This document shows positions 33,720 to 43,465 of a stretch of 64,000 bases of DNA, piece after piece. The notes beneath the pieces were generated by a model that was not told the DNA's origin, made no database searches, and saw only the letters and a list, made by a program, of their open reading frames with translations. Source of the stretch: Plebeiibacterium marinum. GTDB lineage: Bacteria; Bacteroidota; Bacteroidia; Bacteroidales; Marinilabiliaceae. Within the stretch, counting starts at the first letter, position 1, and every line of letters starts with the position of its first letter. The stretch spans positions 1 to 64,000 of the forward strand of contig NZ_JAPDPI010000021.1 in assembly GCF_026013615.1 (NCBI RefSeq). The letters run 5' to 3'. The translations under genes and the position numbers were made by a program.

Positions 33720-34412
33720 TTACTTAATAAACTTCTCCCTTTTTTGAAGGTTTATCAATCCCCACAAAACAGCTACAACAGATACAGATAAAAGAATCAA
33801 CCTGTTTTGAAAGATAATCATTTGATACAGGCTGGCACTAACATTTCTTGGAATTCCAAAAGGATTTAGAAACGCATTCCATTTGGATTCGCCTAAGAAA
33901 CCATGCAGAAACCATAATGCCAAACCCACAACCACCATAAACACGGCCGACCCATTACCATTTTTTACCATGGTACTGAACAAAAAGCCTAAGGATCCAA
34001 ATAGGATTAAAACAACCACCAGGTGCCGGCTCATTTTAAACACAGGTAATTCAACCAGCAAAAAATTGTTTAAAAAAGCAAAGAACACTATCATAACGTA
34101 CACCATAATAAATATGATGGCCAAACGCACAAGCCAAACCTTGTACCTGTAATTAGGTATACCAAACAAAATCTCCAAAATACGGGCATCCTCATCATTT
34201 TGTATTCCAAAGGTTGTAGGAAAAAACACAAGTAAAATCCCCGGAAAAATCAATTGGTAATAAGCATCTTCAAGTGCTACATCATCACCCGAAAACAATG
34301 CTATACCAGTAATTATTAAGTAAAATATTAATGAGGCTCCTAAAAAATACACAAACCTATTTCCGAAAATGATTTTCAGGTTGTATTTGATTATCTTAAC
34401 TATGTCGGACAT
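33720..34412 (-). CDS. ABC-2 type transport permease subunit
   Basis: A 230-aa inner-membrane protein with six hydrophobic segments (about 20-40, 54-70, 92-115, 128-150, 153-172, 200-220). It has no ATPase domain. The layout (NLKIIFGNRFVYFLGASLIFYLI; NDEDARILEILFGIPNYRYKVWLVRL, a coupling-helix-like stretch) fits a CcmB/ABC-2 permease. It is the last gene of the seven-gene export cluster, 104 bp after the RND-ABC fusion. The fused ATPase domain is the obvious energy partner; the free ATPase 14 kb upstream is the alternative. Confidence 0.8.
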   Translation of the reverse strand: MSDIVKIIKYNLKIIFGNRFVYFLGASLIFYLIITGIALFSGDDVALEDAYYQLIFPGILLVFFPTTFGIQNDEDARILEILFGIPNYRYKVWLVRLAIIFIMVYVMIVFFAFLNNFLLVELPVFKMSRHLVVVLILFGSLGFLFSTMVKNGNGSAVFMVVVGLALWFLHGFLGESKWNAFLNPFGIPRNVSASLYQMIIFQNRLILLSVSVVAVLWGLINLQKREKFIK

Positions 34413-34516
34413 GATTTATTAATTTGCTTTTTGTTATTGGTTCTTATTTCCGTTTTAAGGTTGAAAACACTTTTTCCTACCCACTTTTTATCGCTTAAAA
34501 CACCCATACATCCTAC

Positions 34517-37500
34517 CTAATTATTTCTCAACAACCACAAATACGAATCTTCCAGACTTGACGAAACCAGTTCTGCTCCTTCAACGGGTTGTTGTGCTGA
34601 TAAAACACGTACTTTAATATTGGCGCCCATTCCAATATGGTGCACTACCTGAAATTCCTTGTTTATCCGTTCAAACTCATTTACAGGAACATCAAAGGTC
34701 CATACTTTGCCCTGAGTTATTTGCGAAAGTTCTTTGGGCTCTCCCCAATACTTTAGTTCCCCTTTTCGCATAACTGCCACCATGTTACATGAGCTGGAAA
34801 TATCTTCAATAATATGCGTTGAGAAGATAACCACCCTATCACGGCTCAGCTCAACCAAAAGGTTTCTGAAACGGATACGTTCTCTGGGATCCAACCCGGC
34901 AGTAGGTTCATCAACTACCAATATGCGGGGTAAGTGAAGCATAATTTGAGCAATACCAATGCGTTGTTTCATACCTCCTGAAAAAGAACCGATAGCATTA
35001 TCTTTCTTTTCCCACATATGAACAGCCTTTAAAACATACTCGATTCTGTTATGCCGCTCCTCTTTATTATTGAGTCCTTTAAGCAAGGCCATATAATCCA
35101 GAAACTCATACGAAGTCATGTTTTCATATGACCCAAATTCCTGAGGCAAATACCCTATTAAGCCCTGCAACTCTTCGCGGTACTTTGTCGTATCCAGTCC
35201 GTTAATAAATATCTTGCCATAACTTTGATCAAGTATCCCACAAATAATACGCATAATAGTTGTTTTACCAGCACCATTGGGGCCAAGCAAGCCTATCATA
35301 CCGCTTTCCATGGTTAAAGAAACCCCCTGAAGTGCTTTAAAGGGCTGTTTCTCTTTACCTATAACCGGTATGGAACGAACCATGATATACCAGCTTCTTC
35401 TGATACCGGCAAAACGCCCCTTAAGCCGTTCTACATTAATATTTTCCTGAAGCAACTTCTGACCTGTTTTATAAATAAATATACCCAAATACCATAATCC
35501 TCCAAGAATTATGGCTGTGGCCATACTATCATGCTTCAGTACAAAAAAGGTTAGAGTAACAGCAGGATACCCCCACATTTTTATCTTAAAAATCCGTGAC
35601 TTTGGAGAAAACAACGTTGACATACGACCTTTTTTGTCGGGCCACAGACTTAAATAATTTAAAAATGACAACAATATAAAATATCCTACAAACAGATATG
35701 TAAAGCACCAAAAACCAGATTCCAGATAAAACCAATTCATCCACACAAAAAAACCAAACAAAGGAATTTGCCATATCAGACTTTCAACGTAATGCTGTCT
35801 GCCCTTTTGCAACTGTTCTCTCTTTCCGTATAAACCTGCAGTTTTCCATTCTCGAACAAAACGGTTATCCCTATCGTATATCTTAACCACATTTTGCAGG
35901 GTAATGGTAATACTTTCATGGGGTTTTATCAGTGTTGTTTGCGCTTGTTTGAGGCTAGTTAAAATAAAATATAAAACTGCAGGTACTCCAACAACAAAAC
36001 AAAAATACTCTACCAATTTCCACACAAAAGTATGGTTAAAAACAAAATGGATTAGTACAACTCCCGTAATCCAGCCAGCAAAAATAATGAGTTTAAAAAC
36101 TAATTTCTGTTCACGAATCCAGGCCAATGCCGTTTCCAAACCAAAACTAAATGTTGGAATAAAAACCAGGGTCAGCAATGTACTCAACAACAACCCTCCA
36201 ACTACTGTAATTGCAAATGGGGCACCTAAACTCCCTACATATTCAGATTTACCCAAAGCCAATGGCAACATAGCAATTATGGTTGTGGATGCAGTAATTA
36301 AAATAGGGCGAACCCTTGAAATACCAGCCTGCAACAATGCCCTGGAATGCCTCATCCCCTGTTTTCGTAAGATATTTGAATAATCGATAAGAATAATTCC
36401 ATTGTTTACTACAATTCCCAGCAGTATTAAAAATCCAATTAAAGTATTAAGGCTTAATAAGGAGTTTCCTGTTGTAATTAAGCCAATCAATGAACCTATG
36501 GCTGCCAATGGAATGGAAAACAGCATTACAAAAGGACTTACAAAAGATTCAAAAACAGAAGCCAGGATCATTAATATCAGAATAAACGCTGTTCCTATCA
36601 AAAAGTAAAACTCTTCAAACTGATCTTCTTCATGAATAACCTCAACTGCTGTGCCCGATGGAAGATTGACTTCAGCAATTAAATCATCCACATCCATACG
36701 AGCCTGTTCCAATAAATCTTTTGAATCGTTTATTTCATCATTAAAACGATAATTAATAGTAATCTCCTTTTGCTGGTTTACACGCAATATTTCTTTTCTT
36801 CCACTTGCATAAACAATGTCTGAAAAATCATTTAATGACACCAAAGCACCACTGGTTGATTCAACATTCAGGCTTTTAAGATCATCATAAGTTTTAGCCG
36901 TTTCCTCTTCCTGAGAATACGTTTTATCACTTTTCATGATGATATCATATTCTTCATTTTCAACCTTTAGTTTCCCCCCTGAGGAAATTTCAGGACGAAA
37001 ATTGGTCAGTTCGGCCAATACATTTTGAGGGGTAACACCATACAGACTCATTAAACCGGGATCAAATTCCAGATGCACTTCAGGCCTCGCTGAGCTGGCA
37101 CTTACACGCACTGAACGAAGGTCTTCTAAGTTATCCTCCAAAATATATTTAATATCCTGTGCCAGCAGTAGCATCTTATCAAAATCCTCTCCCTTAATCA
37201 CTACTTTTTCTGTTTGTGCTCCAATGCCAAACATCCCCATTAGGTTCATACCAGGATTTTGGCCAAATCCTCCTCCCATTCCTCCTGACGAAACAGAACC
37301 TTGCTCCATTGATATTTCTGAGCCTTCATACCCATACAAACGTCCCTGGATATCAGCTTTAATCTCCCCCAAAGAGCGGTCGGACTCCTTTTTATATCCT
37401 TCCTTCAGGGTAACACGGATACTGGCTTCCTCTTCATATACCTGACTGATGATCTTATCGTATTCAGGAACCTTTTCCAATCTTTTTTCAAGCTCCCGCA

Positions 37501-39232
37501 CCATTTCATCGGTATTTTCAAGTGTAGAACCGGAGGGGCGCTCAATATCAATACTAAATTCAGGGGTCTCGACCTCTTTGTTAACATTGAAACTCACCAA
37601 TAAGGCAATCAACACAGTAGCAAAAAAAGCAGCCACTGCTGAATTAATGGTGCGTGCCGGCAAACGCATGGCATTTTTCAATAACACAAGATAGGACTGT
37701 ACCAACCTGTTATGCAATGGCAAGCGCCTTAGCCTTTTGTGTACATTGCCTTTTCCATACCACAATACTGCATGGGTCATCATAGGAACCAACAGCAAAG
37801 CCACAACCAATGAAATAATCAGCGTTCCTACAATACTCACGCTGATATTTTTAGCAACCAGCTTAAACATCACATTTGACGAAAATACAAAAGGGAGAAA
37901 TACAGTAATGGTAGTTAAAGTTGCTGCAAATATAGCCCGCCATACCTCCCTGGTACCGGTTATAACAGCTTTGTCCCTGTCTTTTTCGGTAGAAGCTACA
38001 CGATAAATATTTTCCATTACTACAATACTATTGTCGATGAGCATACCCACCGCCAACGCTATCCCAATCAGGGTAAGTGTATTTAGTGATATATCAAATG
38101 CATAAAAAATATTAAATGCCGAGAAAACCGATATTGGGATAGATAACATCACAAGCGAAACCAACGGAACATTTTTTAAGAATATCCACAGGATAAACAC
38201 TGCCAGCAGACTACCTATCAATGCCAGGTTGATTATTTGATCAATGTTTTCTTCAATAGTATCTGCTGAATTTGATGTAATTACAATTTCGGCACCATCG
38301 CCAGTCAGATCATTGTTTAATTTTTCAATTACACTCTTTATTCTGTGCGACAGATCAATCTGATTTACTGTTGACTCTCGGGTAATACGAATTGTTACCG
38401 ACTCCATGGCGTTTACACGGCTATATGAGTCATTTTCCTTTACTCCGAAAATTATCTGGGCCACATCTTTTAGTAAAACAGGTCCGTTGGGAGAAACCAC
38501 CACATTCTCCAAATCATTAATGGTATTATATTCGGCACCAACGTTTACAAACATATATTGACCTTGACCAACAACCCTGCCGGCAAACGTCTTATCACCT
38601 TCGTTTCCTGTAATCTTTCTCCTGATTGAACTAACTGTAAGGCCCATTGCCTCAAGTTTATCTTCATTAAATACAATTTCAACTGTTTTTTGCTGCCCTC
38701 CAAAAACCTCTGCCCCGGCTACACCATCTATATTTTCCAGCTTATCCACAATCTTTTGGTCGGTTAGAGCCCTTACCCTATCAACACCCCCTGTACCCAA
38801 TACCTGAAGCTGCATAAATTGGTTCATCATCTGGCTTAGATCCATCTTTACAACAACAGCCCTGAATCCGTCAGCCATCACACCTTGAGATGCTTCCACC
38901 TTTTCAGCCAATTTTAAATAGGCATATTTAAAATCAACGTCTTTTGATAGATAAACTGTAATATTAGCCCTTCCGGGATTAACCCGGGTTTCCATTTTCT
39001 CAATGCCCTCCAGGGTACCAACCACTCCTTCCATTGGGATGGCGGCTTCCTGCTCTACATATTTCGGATCCGATTCTGTACCATCCGTGTTTTGTATCTG
39101 CACAAAAAGCATTGGAAGCTCCGTATCTGGATAAAGTTCAACAGACAGGTTAGTATAGGACACGATTCCAAGCATGGATAGTGCCACAAACAACATGCTG
39201 ATGAGTACTTTTCTGTGTATTATAAAATTCAT
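34517..39232 (-). CDS. RND efflux permease fused to an ABC transporter ATPase domain (1571 aa)
   Basis: Residues 1-1040 are a full RND permease (AcrB/HAE type): TM1 at the N-terminus, periplasmic porter loops, GMLIDNSIVVMENIYR in TM4 (AcrB has Asp-Asp where this has Asp-Asn), and GIVVNNGIILIDY in the second half. Two more TM segments follow (about 1045-1090). Residues 1108-1119 (ITITLQNVVKIY) look like strand 1 of an ABC ATPase. About 175 residues with four hydrophobic helices come next, then the rest of the ATPase: KALQGVSL (1299-1306), Walker A GPNGAGKTT (Lys1323), signature SGGMKQR (1418-1424), Walker B ending Asp1441-Glu1442, switch His in STH, and a C-terminal domain. All catalytic motifs are intact. 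The even number of added helices keeps the ATPase in the cytoplasm. Its closest visible relative is the ATPase at 48376-49269. It is probably a pump that joins proton-driven and ATP-driven steps. Confidence 0.9.
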   Translation of the reverse strand: MNFIIHRKVLISMLFVALSMLGIVSYTNLSVELYPDTELPMLFVQIQNTDGTESDPKYVEQEAAIPMEGVVGTLEGIEKMETRVNPGRANITVYLSKDVDFKYAYLKLAEKVEASQGVMADGFRAVVVKMDLSQMMNQFMQLQVLGTGGVDRVRALTDQKIVDKLENIDGVAGAEVFGGQQKTVEIVFNEDKLEAMGLTVSSIRRKITGNEGDKTFAGRVVGQGQYMFVNVGAEYNTINDLENVVVSPNGPVLLKDVAQIIFGVKENDSYSRVNAMESVTIRITRESTVNQIDLSHRIKSVIEKLNNDLTGDGAEIVITSNSADTIEENIDQIINLALIGSLLAVFILWIFLKNVPLVSLVMLSIPISVFSAFNIFYAFDISLNTLTLIGIALAVGMLIDNSIVVMENIYRVASTEKDRDKAVITGTREVWRAIFAATLTTITVFLPFVFSSNVMFKLVAKNISVSIVGTLIISLVVALLLVPMMTHAVLWYGKGNVHKRLRRLPLHNRLVQSYLVLLKNAMRLPARTINSAVAAFFATVLIALLVSFNVNKEVETPEFSIDIERPSGSTLENTDEMVRELEKRLEKVPEYDKIISQVYEEEASIRVTLKEGYKKESDRSLGEIKADIQGRLYGYEGSEISMEQGSVSSGGMGGGFGQNPGMNLMGMFGIGAQTEKVVIKGEDFDKMLLLAQDIKYILEDNLEDLRSVRVSASSARPEVHLEFDPGLMSLYGVTPQNVLAELTNFRPEISSGGKLKVENEEYDIIMKSDKTYSQEEETAKTYDDLKSLNVESTSGALVSLNDFSDIVYASGRKEILRVNQQKEITINYRFNDEINDSKDLLEQARMDVDDLIAEVNLPSGTAVEVIHEEDQFEEFYFLIGTAFILILMILASVFESFVSPFVMLFSIPLAAIGSLIGLITTGNSLLSLNTLIGFLILLGIVVNNGIILIDYSNILRKQGMRHSRALLQAGISRVRPILITASTTIIAMLPLALGKSEYVGSLGAPFAITVVGGLLLSTLLTLVFIPTFSFGLETALAWIREQKLVFKLIIFAGWITGVVLIHFVFNHTFVWKLVEYFCFVVGVPAVLYFILTSLKQAQTTLIKPHESITITLQNVVKIYDRDNRFVREWKTAGLYGKREQLQKGRQHYVESLIWQIPLFGFFVWMNWFYLESGFWCFTYLFVGYFILLSFLNYLSLWPDKKGRMSTLFSPKSRIFKIKMWGYPAVTLTFFVLKHDSMATAIILGGLWYLGIFIYKTGQKLLQENINVERLKGRFAGIRRSWYIMVRSIPVIGKEKQPFKALQGVSLTMESGMIGLLGPNGAGKTTIMRIICGILDQSYGKIFINGLDTTKYREELQGLIGYLPQEFGSYENMTSYEFLDYMALLKGLNNKEERHNRIEYVLKAVHMWEKKDNAIGSFSGGMKQRIGIAQIMLHLPRILVVDEPTAGLDPRERIRFRNLLVELSRDRVVIFSTHIIEDISSSCNMVAVMRKGELKYWGEPKELSQITQGKVWTFDVPVNEFERINKEFQVVHHIGMGANIKVRVLSAQQPVEGAELVSSSLEDSYLWLLRNN

Positions 39233-39240
39233 ATTTGTAT

Positions 39241-39268
39241 GAGATTAGAGATACGAGATTAGAAATAA
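39241..39268. repeat. Heptamer array between the two RND genes
   Basis: GAGATTA, GAGATAC, GAGATTA, GAAATAA in strict 7-bp phase, in the 84-bp spacer inside the export cluster. Confidence 0.7.
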
Positions 39269-39316
39269 AAGAATAATCTAAACCATATAGTTTACATTTC
39301 TGTTATCTTTTATCTC

Positions 39317-42300
39317 CTATCTAATCGTCTTTTTTTTAAAATCAAAAACATAATAAACACAAGGGATAACAACAAGAGTAAGCAAAGTGGATGTTATTAA
39401 ACCTCCTATTACTGCGATAGCCATTGACGAGCGGATAGCGGCACTTTCGCCAAACCCGAATGTTAATGGAAGCAATCCAAGGATCGTGGTCAGACTCGTC
39501 ATAAATATGGGACGTAACCTGCTGTTTGCCGCAGCAATAATAGCATCTTTCAAACTCATACCGTCTTGTTTGTTTTGGTTGATTGCATCTACAAGGATAA
39601 TTGAATCATTTACTGCAATACCGGCCAACATTACTAAACCTATATATGCCATAATATTTAAAGATTTCCCTAAAATTAAAAAGGCAGCAATGGCTCCAAC
39701 TCCGGCCAAAGGAATGGTAAGCAGTATGGTAAATGGATGTATAAGTGACTCAAACTGCGATGCCATAACCATATATACCAATACTATAGATAGAATCAAG
39801 GCAAAGGACAAACTGGCAAAAGATTCTTTTCGCATAAACTCATCCCCCTTTATCTCATATCGATATCCGGCTGGGAAATCTATTTCGGACAAACTGGCAT
39901 TAATTTGCTGAGCTAATTTATCAACAGGTATATTCCCTTTGTTATGAGCAGTGATCCTTCCGATACGGTTTTGATTGTTACGGATAACCTCTTTAGGTGA
40001 ATTTCCTATTGAAATACTGGCTAACTCACTCAGACGATATTCACTGGTTCCATTTTCAATCTTAAAATTTTCCAGTTCTTTTAATGGATAGTCAGGCATT
40101 TTTAGGGTAATATCCGTTAGTTCACCATCACTTTCAATACTTCCGGCATCCTTTCCCATTAAAAACTCCTGTAACTGACTGATAATAGATGAAGCATCAA
40201 TATTAAAAATACCGGCCCTGTACCTGTCAATCATTATATTTACCTCTGGTACGCCATCTTCAAAAGAACTTTTCACATTATATAATTCCTCATCGGCCAT
40301 TAGCCTGGCATATACCTGATCGGATAACTTATCCAATTCCTCCAGGTCATCACCAATAATTTCAACCATAATTGGAGCCGCATCACTACCCAAAATTTCC
40401 TGCAATGCTGTTTCATCTTGTAAAAACTCAAGCTCCATATCATCAATACCTGAAAACAATTCGCTCAATACCGGAATAAAATCACTGGTTGAATATAGAG
40501 TAGAATCATTTAAAGTAACCTTGATAAAACCGGTATTTTCACCTTCAAAAACGCTCTGATCAGAACCCTGCGTATTGGTTTGAGGTCCGGCATGGGTATA
40601 GATATGGGCAAGATGGCCTTTTAATGTTTCAGAAATCATCTCCTCCATCATTTCCATTGTAGAGGCCGTACGCTCAATGCCAACTCCCGAAGGCAAAGTA
40701 ACTTCAATAGAAAACTCTTTGGTTTCAGCAGAAGGCATAAACTCGCTACCAACAAATGGCAAAGAAAAATAGCTTGCTGCCACCAACAGTATGGCTATAA
40801 ATATTACCAGATACCTTTTATTCAACACCTCATCTAAAAACCTTGAATATTTTGGGTATGCATATCCCTGAACCTTTACCACTTCTGATTTTGAAACTTT
40901 TTGTGTTTTGAGGAATATGGTACTCAAAATAGGAATGATCAAAAGTGCCACAAAAAGTGAAGACAACAATGAGAATGCAACTGTCCAGGCCTGGTCTTTA
41001 AACAACTCTCCAGATGCCCCATGCAGGTACACAATAGGCAAAAACACTACTATGGTAGTTAATGTTGAAGCTACCAAAGCACCACTTACCTTGGCAGTTC
41101 CTTCTACAGCAGCTTCTTTCAGGCTCTTTCCCCTTTCGAGCAGACTAAATATATTCTCAACTACAATAATGGCGTTATCCACAAGCATACCAGCTCCGAG
41201 TGCCAAACCTCCCAGAGTCATTATATTTAAAGTGAGCCCATTAAAATACATCAGGTTAAATGTGGCCACAATTGAAATTGGAATGGCCGCACTCACAACC
41301 AAGGTGGTTCCCAACCTTCGTAAAAACAAAAACAGTACAACAACGGCAAAAAAGATCCCTATCAATGCACTATCTTCTACTTCTGAAATAGCATCTTCAA
41401 TAAACTTACCCTGGTTTTTAATTACAGTAATATTATACCCCGGCAAACCCTTTCTCACTTTGTCAAAACCTTCATTCAGGGCCTCAATGGCTGATACCGT
41501 ATTAAACTTTGTTTCTTTATAAATAGATAAACCAATACAGCGTTTTCCGTTTAATCGAACAATATTATCCGGCTCCTGGTTTTTATAACTTACTTTGGCA
41601 ACATCTTTTAAAAGCAATGGAACCTCAAATTCATGTCCTTCTTCATCTCTTTGCAGGGTTGTACCAACTACCAGCTTACCAAGGTCTTCAGGCGATTTAT
41701 AAATACTTACACCTTTAATAATATACTTTTGACCTAGCTCTTCAATAGAACCTCCCGAAACATTTCGGTTGTAATTCTGAATCTTACTTACAATACTTGA
41801 AGAGGTGATACTATGCGATTCAAGCATATAAGGATCTGTTTCAATGGTAATTTCCTTTGTTTCATCCCCACTCAAACGAACATCAGCAATACCATCGATA
41901 CGAATTAAGGCATTACGAATATAATTTTGGGCTACTTTACGTAGCTCATCCATATCTGAAATATTTGGGTTTGAAACAGCTGCCAACATTATTGGCGAAG
42001 CATTGGGATCGTTCCTGTATATTGTCAGGTCTTCAATATCCTCATTCTGGCTATATTGCGTAAGCGCCTTTTGGAGGTCGAGGAAGGCTTCGTCCATATC
42101 CTGATCCCAAGCATATTCCACATTTATTTGAGCCGTTCCCACTTTACTCGTAGAACTTACATTCAACACACCACTCTGTCGGATTACGGTACCTTCAATA
42201 TTCTCAACAAATTGTTTTTCCATCTCCTCAGGAGGCCTTTCTCCCGATTCAATTTCAACTACAATGCGCGGATTGTTCAAATCAGGAAACAAATCGGTTC

Positions 42301-42400
42301 CCAGGCGGGAAAAAGAAATAAATCCCAAGAGAACTATTCCAAGTATAATCATGGCCACCGTTACCCGATAGCTCACTGAAAACTGTGCAAGTTTTTTCAT
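39317..42400 (-). CDS. RND efflux permease (HAE/AcrB family)
   Basis: A 1027-aa proton-driven inner-membrane pump of normal length. N-terminus FSVSYRVTVAMIILGIVLLGFISFSRLGTDLFPD, TM4 motif GAGMLVDNAIIVVENIFSL (with the proton-relay Asp), and the matching second-half GIAVNDSIILVDAINQ. Two large periplasmic porter loops lie between TM1/2 and TM7/8. It works with the membrane-fusion lipoprotein (4 bp upstream) and the TolC-like protein. It is 84 bp upstream of the second, fused RND gene; two different RND permeases sharing one adaptor suggests a mixed trimer as in MdtBC. Substrate unknown. Confidence 0.93.
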   Translation of the reverse strand: MKKLAQFSVSYRVTVAMIILGIVLLGFISFSRLGTDLFPDLNNPRIVVEIESGERPPEEMEKQFVENIEGTVIRQSGVLNVSSTSKVGTAQINVEYAWDQDMDEAFLDLQKALTQYSQNEDIEDLTIYRNDPNASPIMLAAVSNPNISDMDELRKVAQNYIRNALIRIDGIADVRLSGDETKEITIETDPYMLESHSITSSSIVSKIQNYNRNVSGGSIEELGQKYIIKGVSIYKSPEDLGKLVVGTTLQRDEEGHEFEVPLLLKDVAKVSYKNQEPDNIVRLNGKRCIGLSIYKETKFNTVSAIEALNEGFDKVRKGLPGYNITVIKNQGKFIEDAISEVEDSALIGIFFAVVVLFLFLRRLGTTLVVSAAIPISIVATFNLMYFNGLTLNIMTLGGLALGAGMLVDNAIIVVENIFSLLERGKSLKEAAVEGTAKVSGALVASTLTTIVVFLPIVYLHGASGELFKDQAWTVAFSLLSSLFVALLIIPILSTIFLKTQKVSKSEVVKVQGYAYPKYSRFLDEVLNKRYLVIFIAILLVAASYFSLPFVGSEFMPSAETKEFSIEVTLPSGVGIERTASTMEMMEEMISETLKGHLAHIYTHAGPQTNTQGSDQSVFEGENTGFIKVTLNDSTLYSTSDFIPVLSELFSGIDDMELEFLQDETALQEILGSDAAPIMVEIIGDDLEELDKLSDQVYARLMADEELYNVKSSFEDGVPEVNIMIDRYRAGIFNIDASSIISQLQEFLMGKDAGSIESDGELTDITLKMPDYPLKELENFKIENGTSEYRLSELASISIGNSPKEVIRNNQNRIGRITAHNKGNIPVDKLAQQINASLSEIDFPAGYRYEIKGDEFMRKESFASLSFALILSIVLVYMVMASQFESLIHPFTILLTIPLAGVGAIAAFLILGKSLNIMAYIGLVMLAGIAVNDSIILVDAINQNKQDGMSLKDAIIAAANSRLRPIFMTSLTTILGLLPLTFGFGESAAIRSSMAIAVIGGLITSTLLTLVVIPCVYYVFDFKKKTIR

Positions 42401-42404
42401 TTGG

Positions 42405-43460
42405 TTATTTATTAAGGACTTTTATTTTTGAGCGATTTTTAAGAGTCTCAAAACCCTTAATTATCAAACGTTCTTCCACTCTGAGGCCGTCTACAACTTC
42501 TATCCGGTCCTCATGCTCCATTCCGGTAGTTATTCTTCTTTCACGAGCTTCATCTCCTCTTGCTACAAAAACCACTTTACCATAATCGCGCACAAGGATA
42601 GCATCCTTTGAAATTACGATAACACTGTCCTTTTTATCAATAACAATATCCGCTTTTACAAACATACCGGGACGCAGTTTTACCTCAGGATTATTGATAT
42701 ACACCCTGCCTTTAAAAGTTCTGGAGTCGATATCAATGGCTGGGGATATCTCTTTTAATAAACCCGTGAGAGTATCCTCCGGTAAGGCATAATTTGTAAT
42801 TTGAGTTTCCTGATTTAACGATACCTTAGCAATTTGACTTTCCGGCAACATCAAATCCATTATCATTTTTCGATAACTCATTATTTGCAATACTTCCTGA
42901 CTTTGCGCAATTTTTACCCCTTGAGAAAAATAGGGCAAATCAGTAATTAATCCGTCAAAAGGAGCTGTAACCTCTATTTTTTCCAATTGAATCAATGCAT
43001 TTTCATAAGTTTTGCGTGCGGTAATCAACTGCTTTTCGCCTTCAACTTTTTCGCGCAAAGTAACCCCACCTTTTTCATACAACGCCACTTGTTTTTGGTA
43101 TTCCATTTCAGAAATATCCAAATCAAGTTTTGCACCTTCAATATTTATATTGTTTTCATTCTCTTTATCAACAATCTTAATAATCACCTCTCCCTTTTTC
43201 ACAACATCGCCCATTTTATATTTTTTCCCTGTACGGGGGTTTATTTGCAGATAATAATCTCCTGCAGCATTATTGGTAAGCAATGTTTCATATTCCGACA
43301 TTATTGTCCCGGTAGCTGTAAAAACGTCCTGGATACTACCCGTTGTTAACTCTTCAACAGTTACAGGGATGGCTATATCTGCCTTAAATTTATCTTGCCT
43401 GTTATCACACGAAAACAGGGAAAGGGCAAGTAATACTATTAATAGATTTTTTTGTATCAT
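42405..43460 (-). CDS. RND membrane-fusion (periplasmic adaptor) lipoprotein
   Basis: A 351-aa adaptor joining the RND pump to the outer-membrane channel. Lipoprotein signal with Cys18 (LSLFSC). Barrel-sandwich/lipoyl halves (about 40-110 and 165-190, APFDGLITDLPYFSQGVKI) flank a short helical hairpin (LDISEMEYQKQVALYEKGG...ALIQLEKIEV), followed by a beta-barrel (PGMFVKADIVI) and a membrane-proximal domain. The hairpin is short, as in many Bacteroidota adaptors. 5 bp after the tolC-like gene and 4 bp before the RND gene, so translation is tightly linked. Confidence 0.92.
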   Translation of the reverse strand: MIQKNLLIVLLALSLFSCDNRQDKFKADIAIPVTVEELTTGSIQDVFTATGTIMSEYETLLTNNAAGDYYLQINPRTGKKYKMGDVVKKGEVIIKIVDKENENNINIEGAKLDLDISEMEYQKQVALYEKGGVTLREKVEGEKQLITARKTYENALIQLEKIEVTAPFDGLITDLPYFSQGVKIAQSQEVLQIMSYRKMIMDLMLPESQIAKVSLNQETQITNYALPEDTLTGLLKEISPAIDIDSRTFKGRVYINNPEVKLRPGMFVKADIVIDKKDSVIVISKDAILVRDYGKVVFVARGDEARERRITTGMEHEDRIEVVDGLRVEERLIIKGFETLKNRSKIKVLNK

Positions 43461-43465
43461 GATGG

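Noticed and set aside
35904-36383. 159-aa frame opposite the RND-ABC fusion gene
   Set aside because: Antisense to a well-supported coding sequence; no family features.
40908-41522. 204-aa frame opposite the RND permease gene
   Set aside because: Antisense shadow of a complete, motif-rich RND gene.
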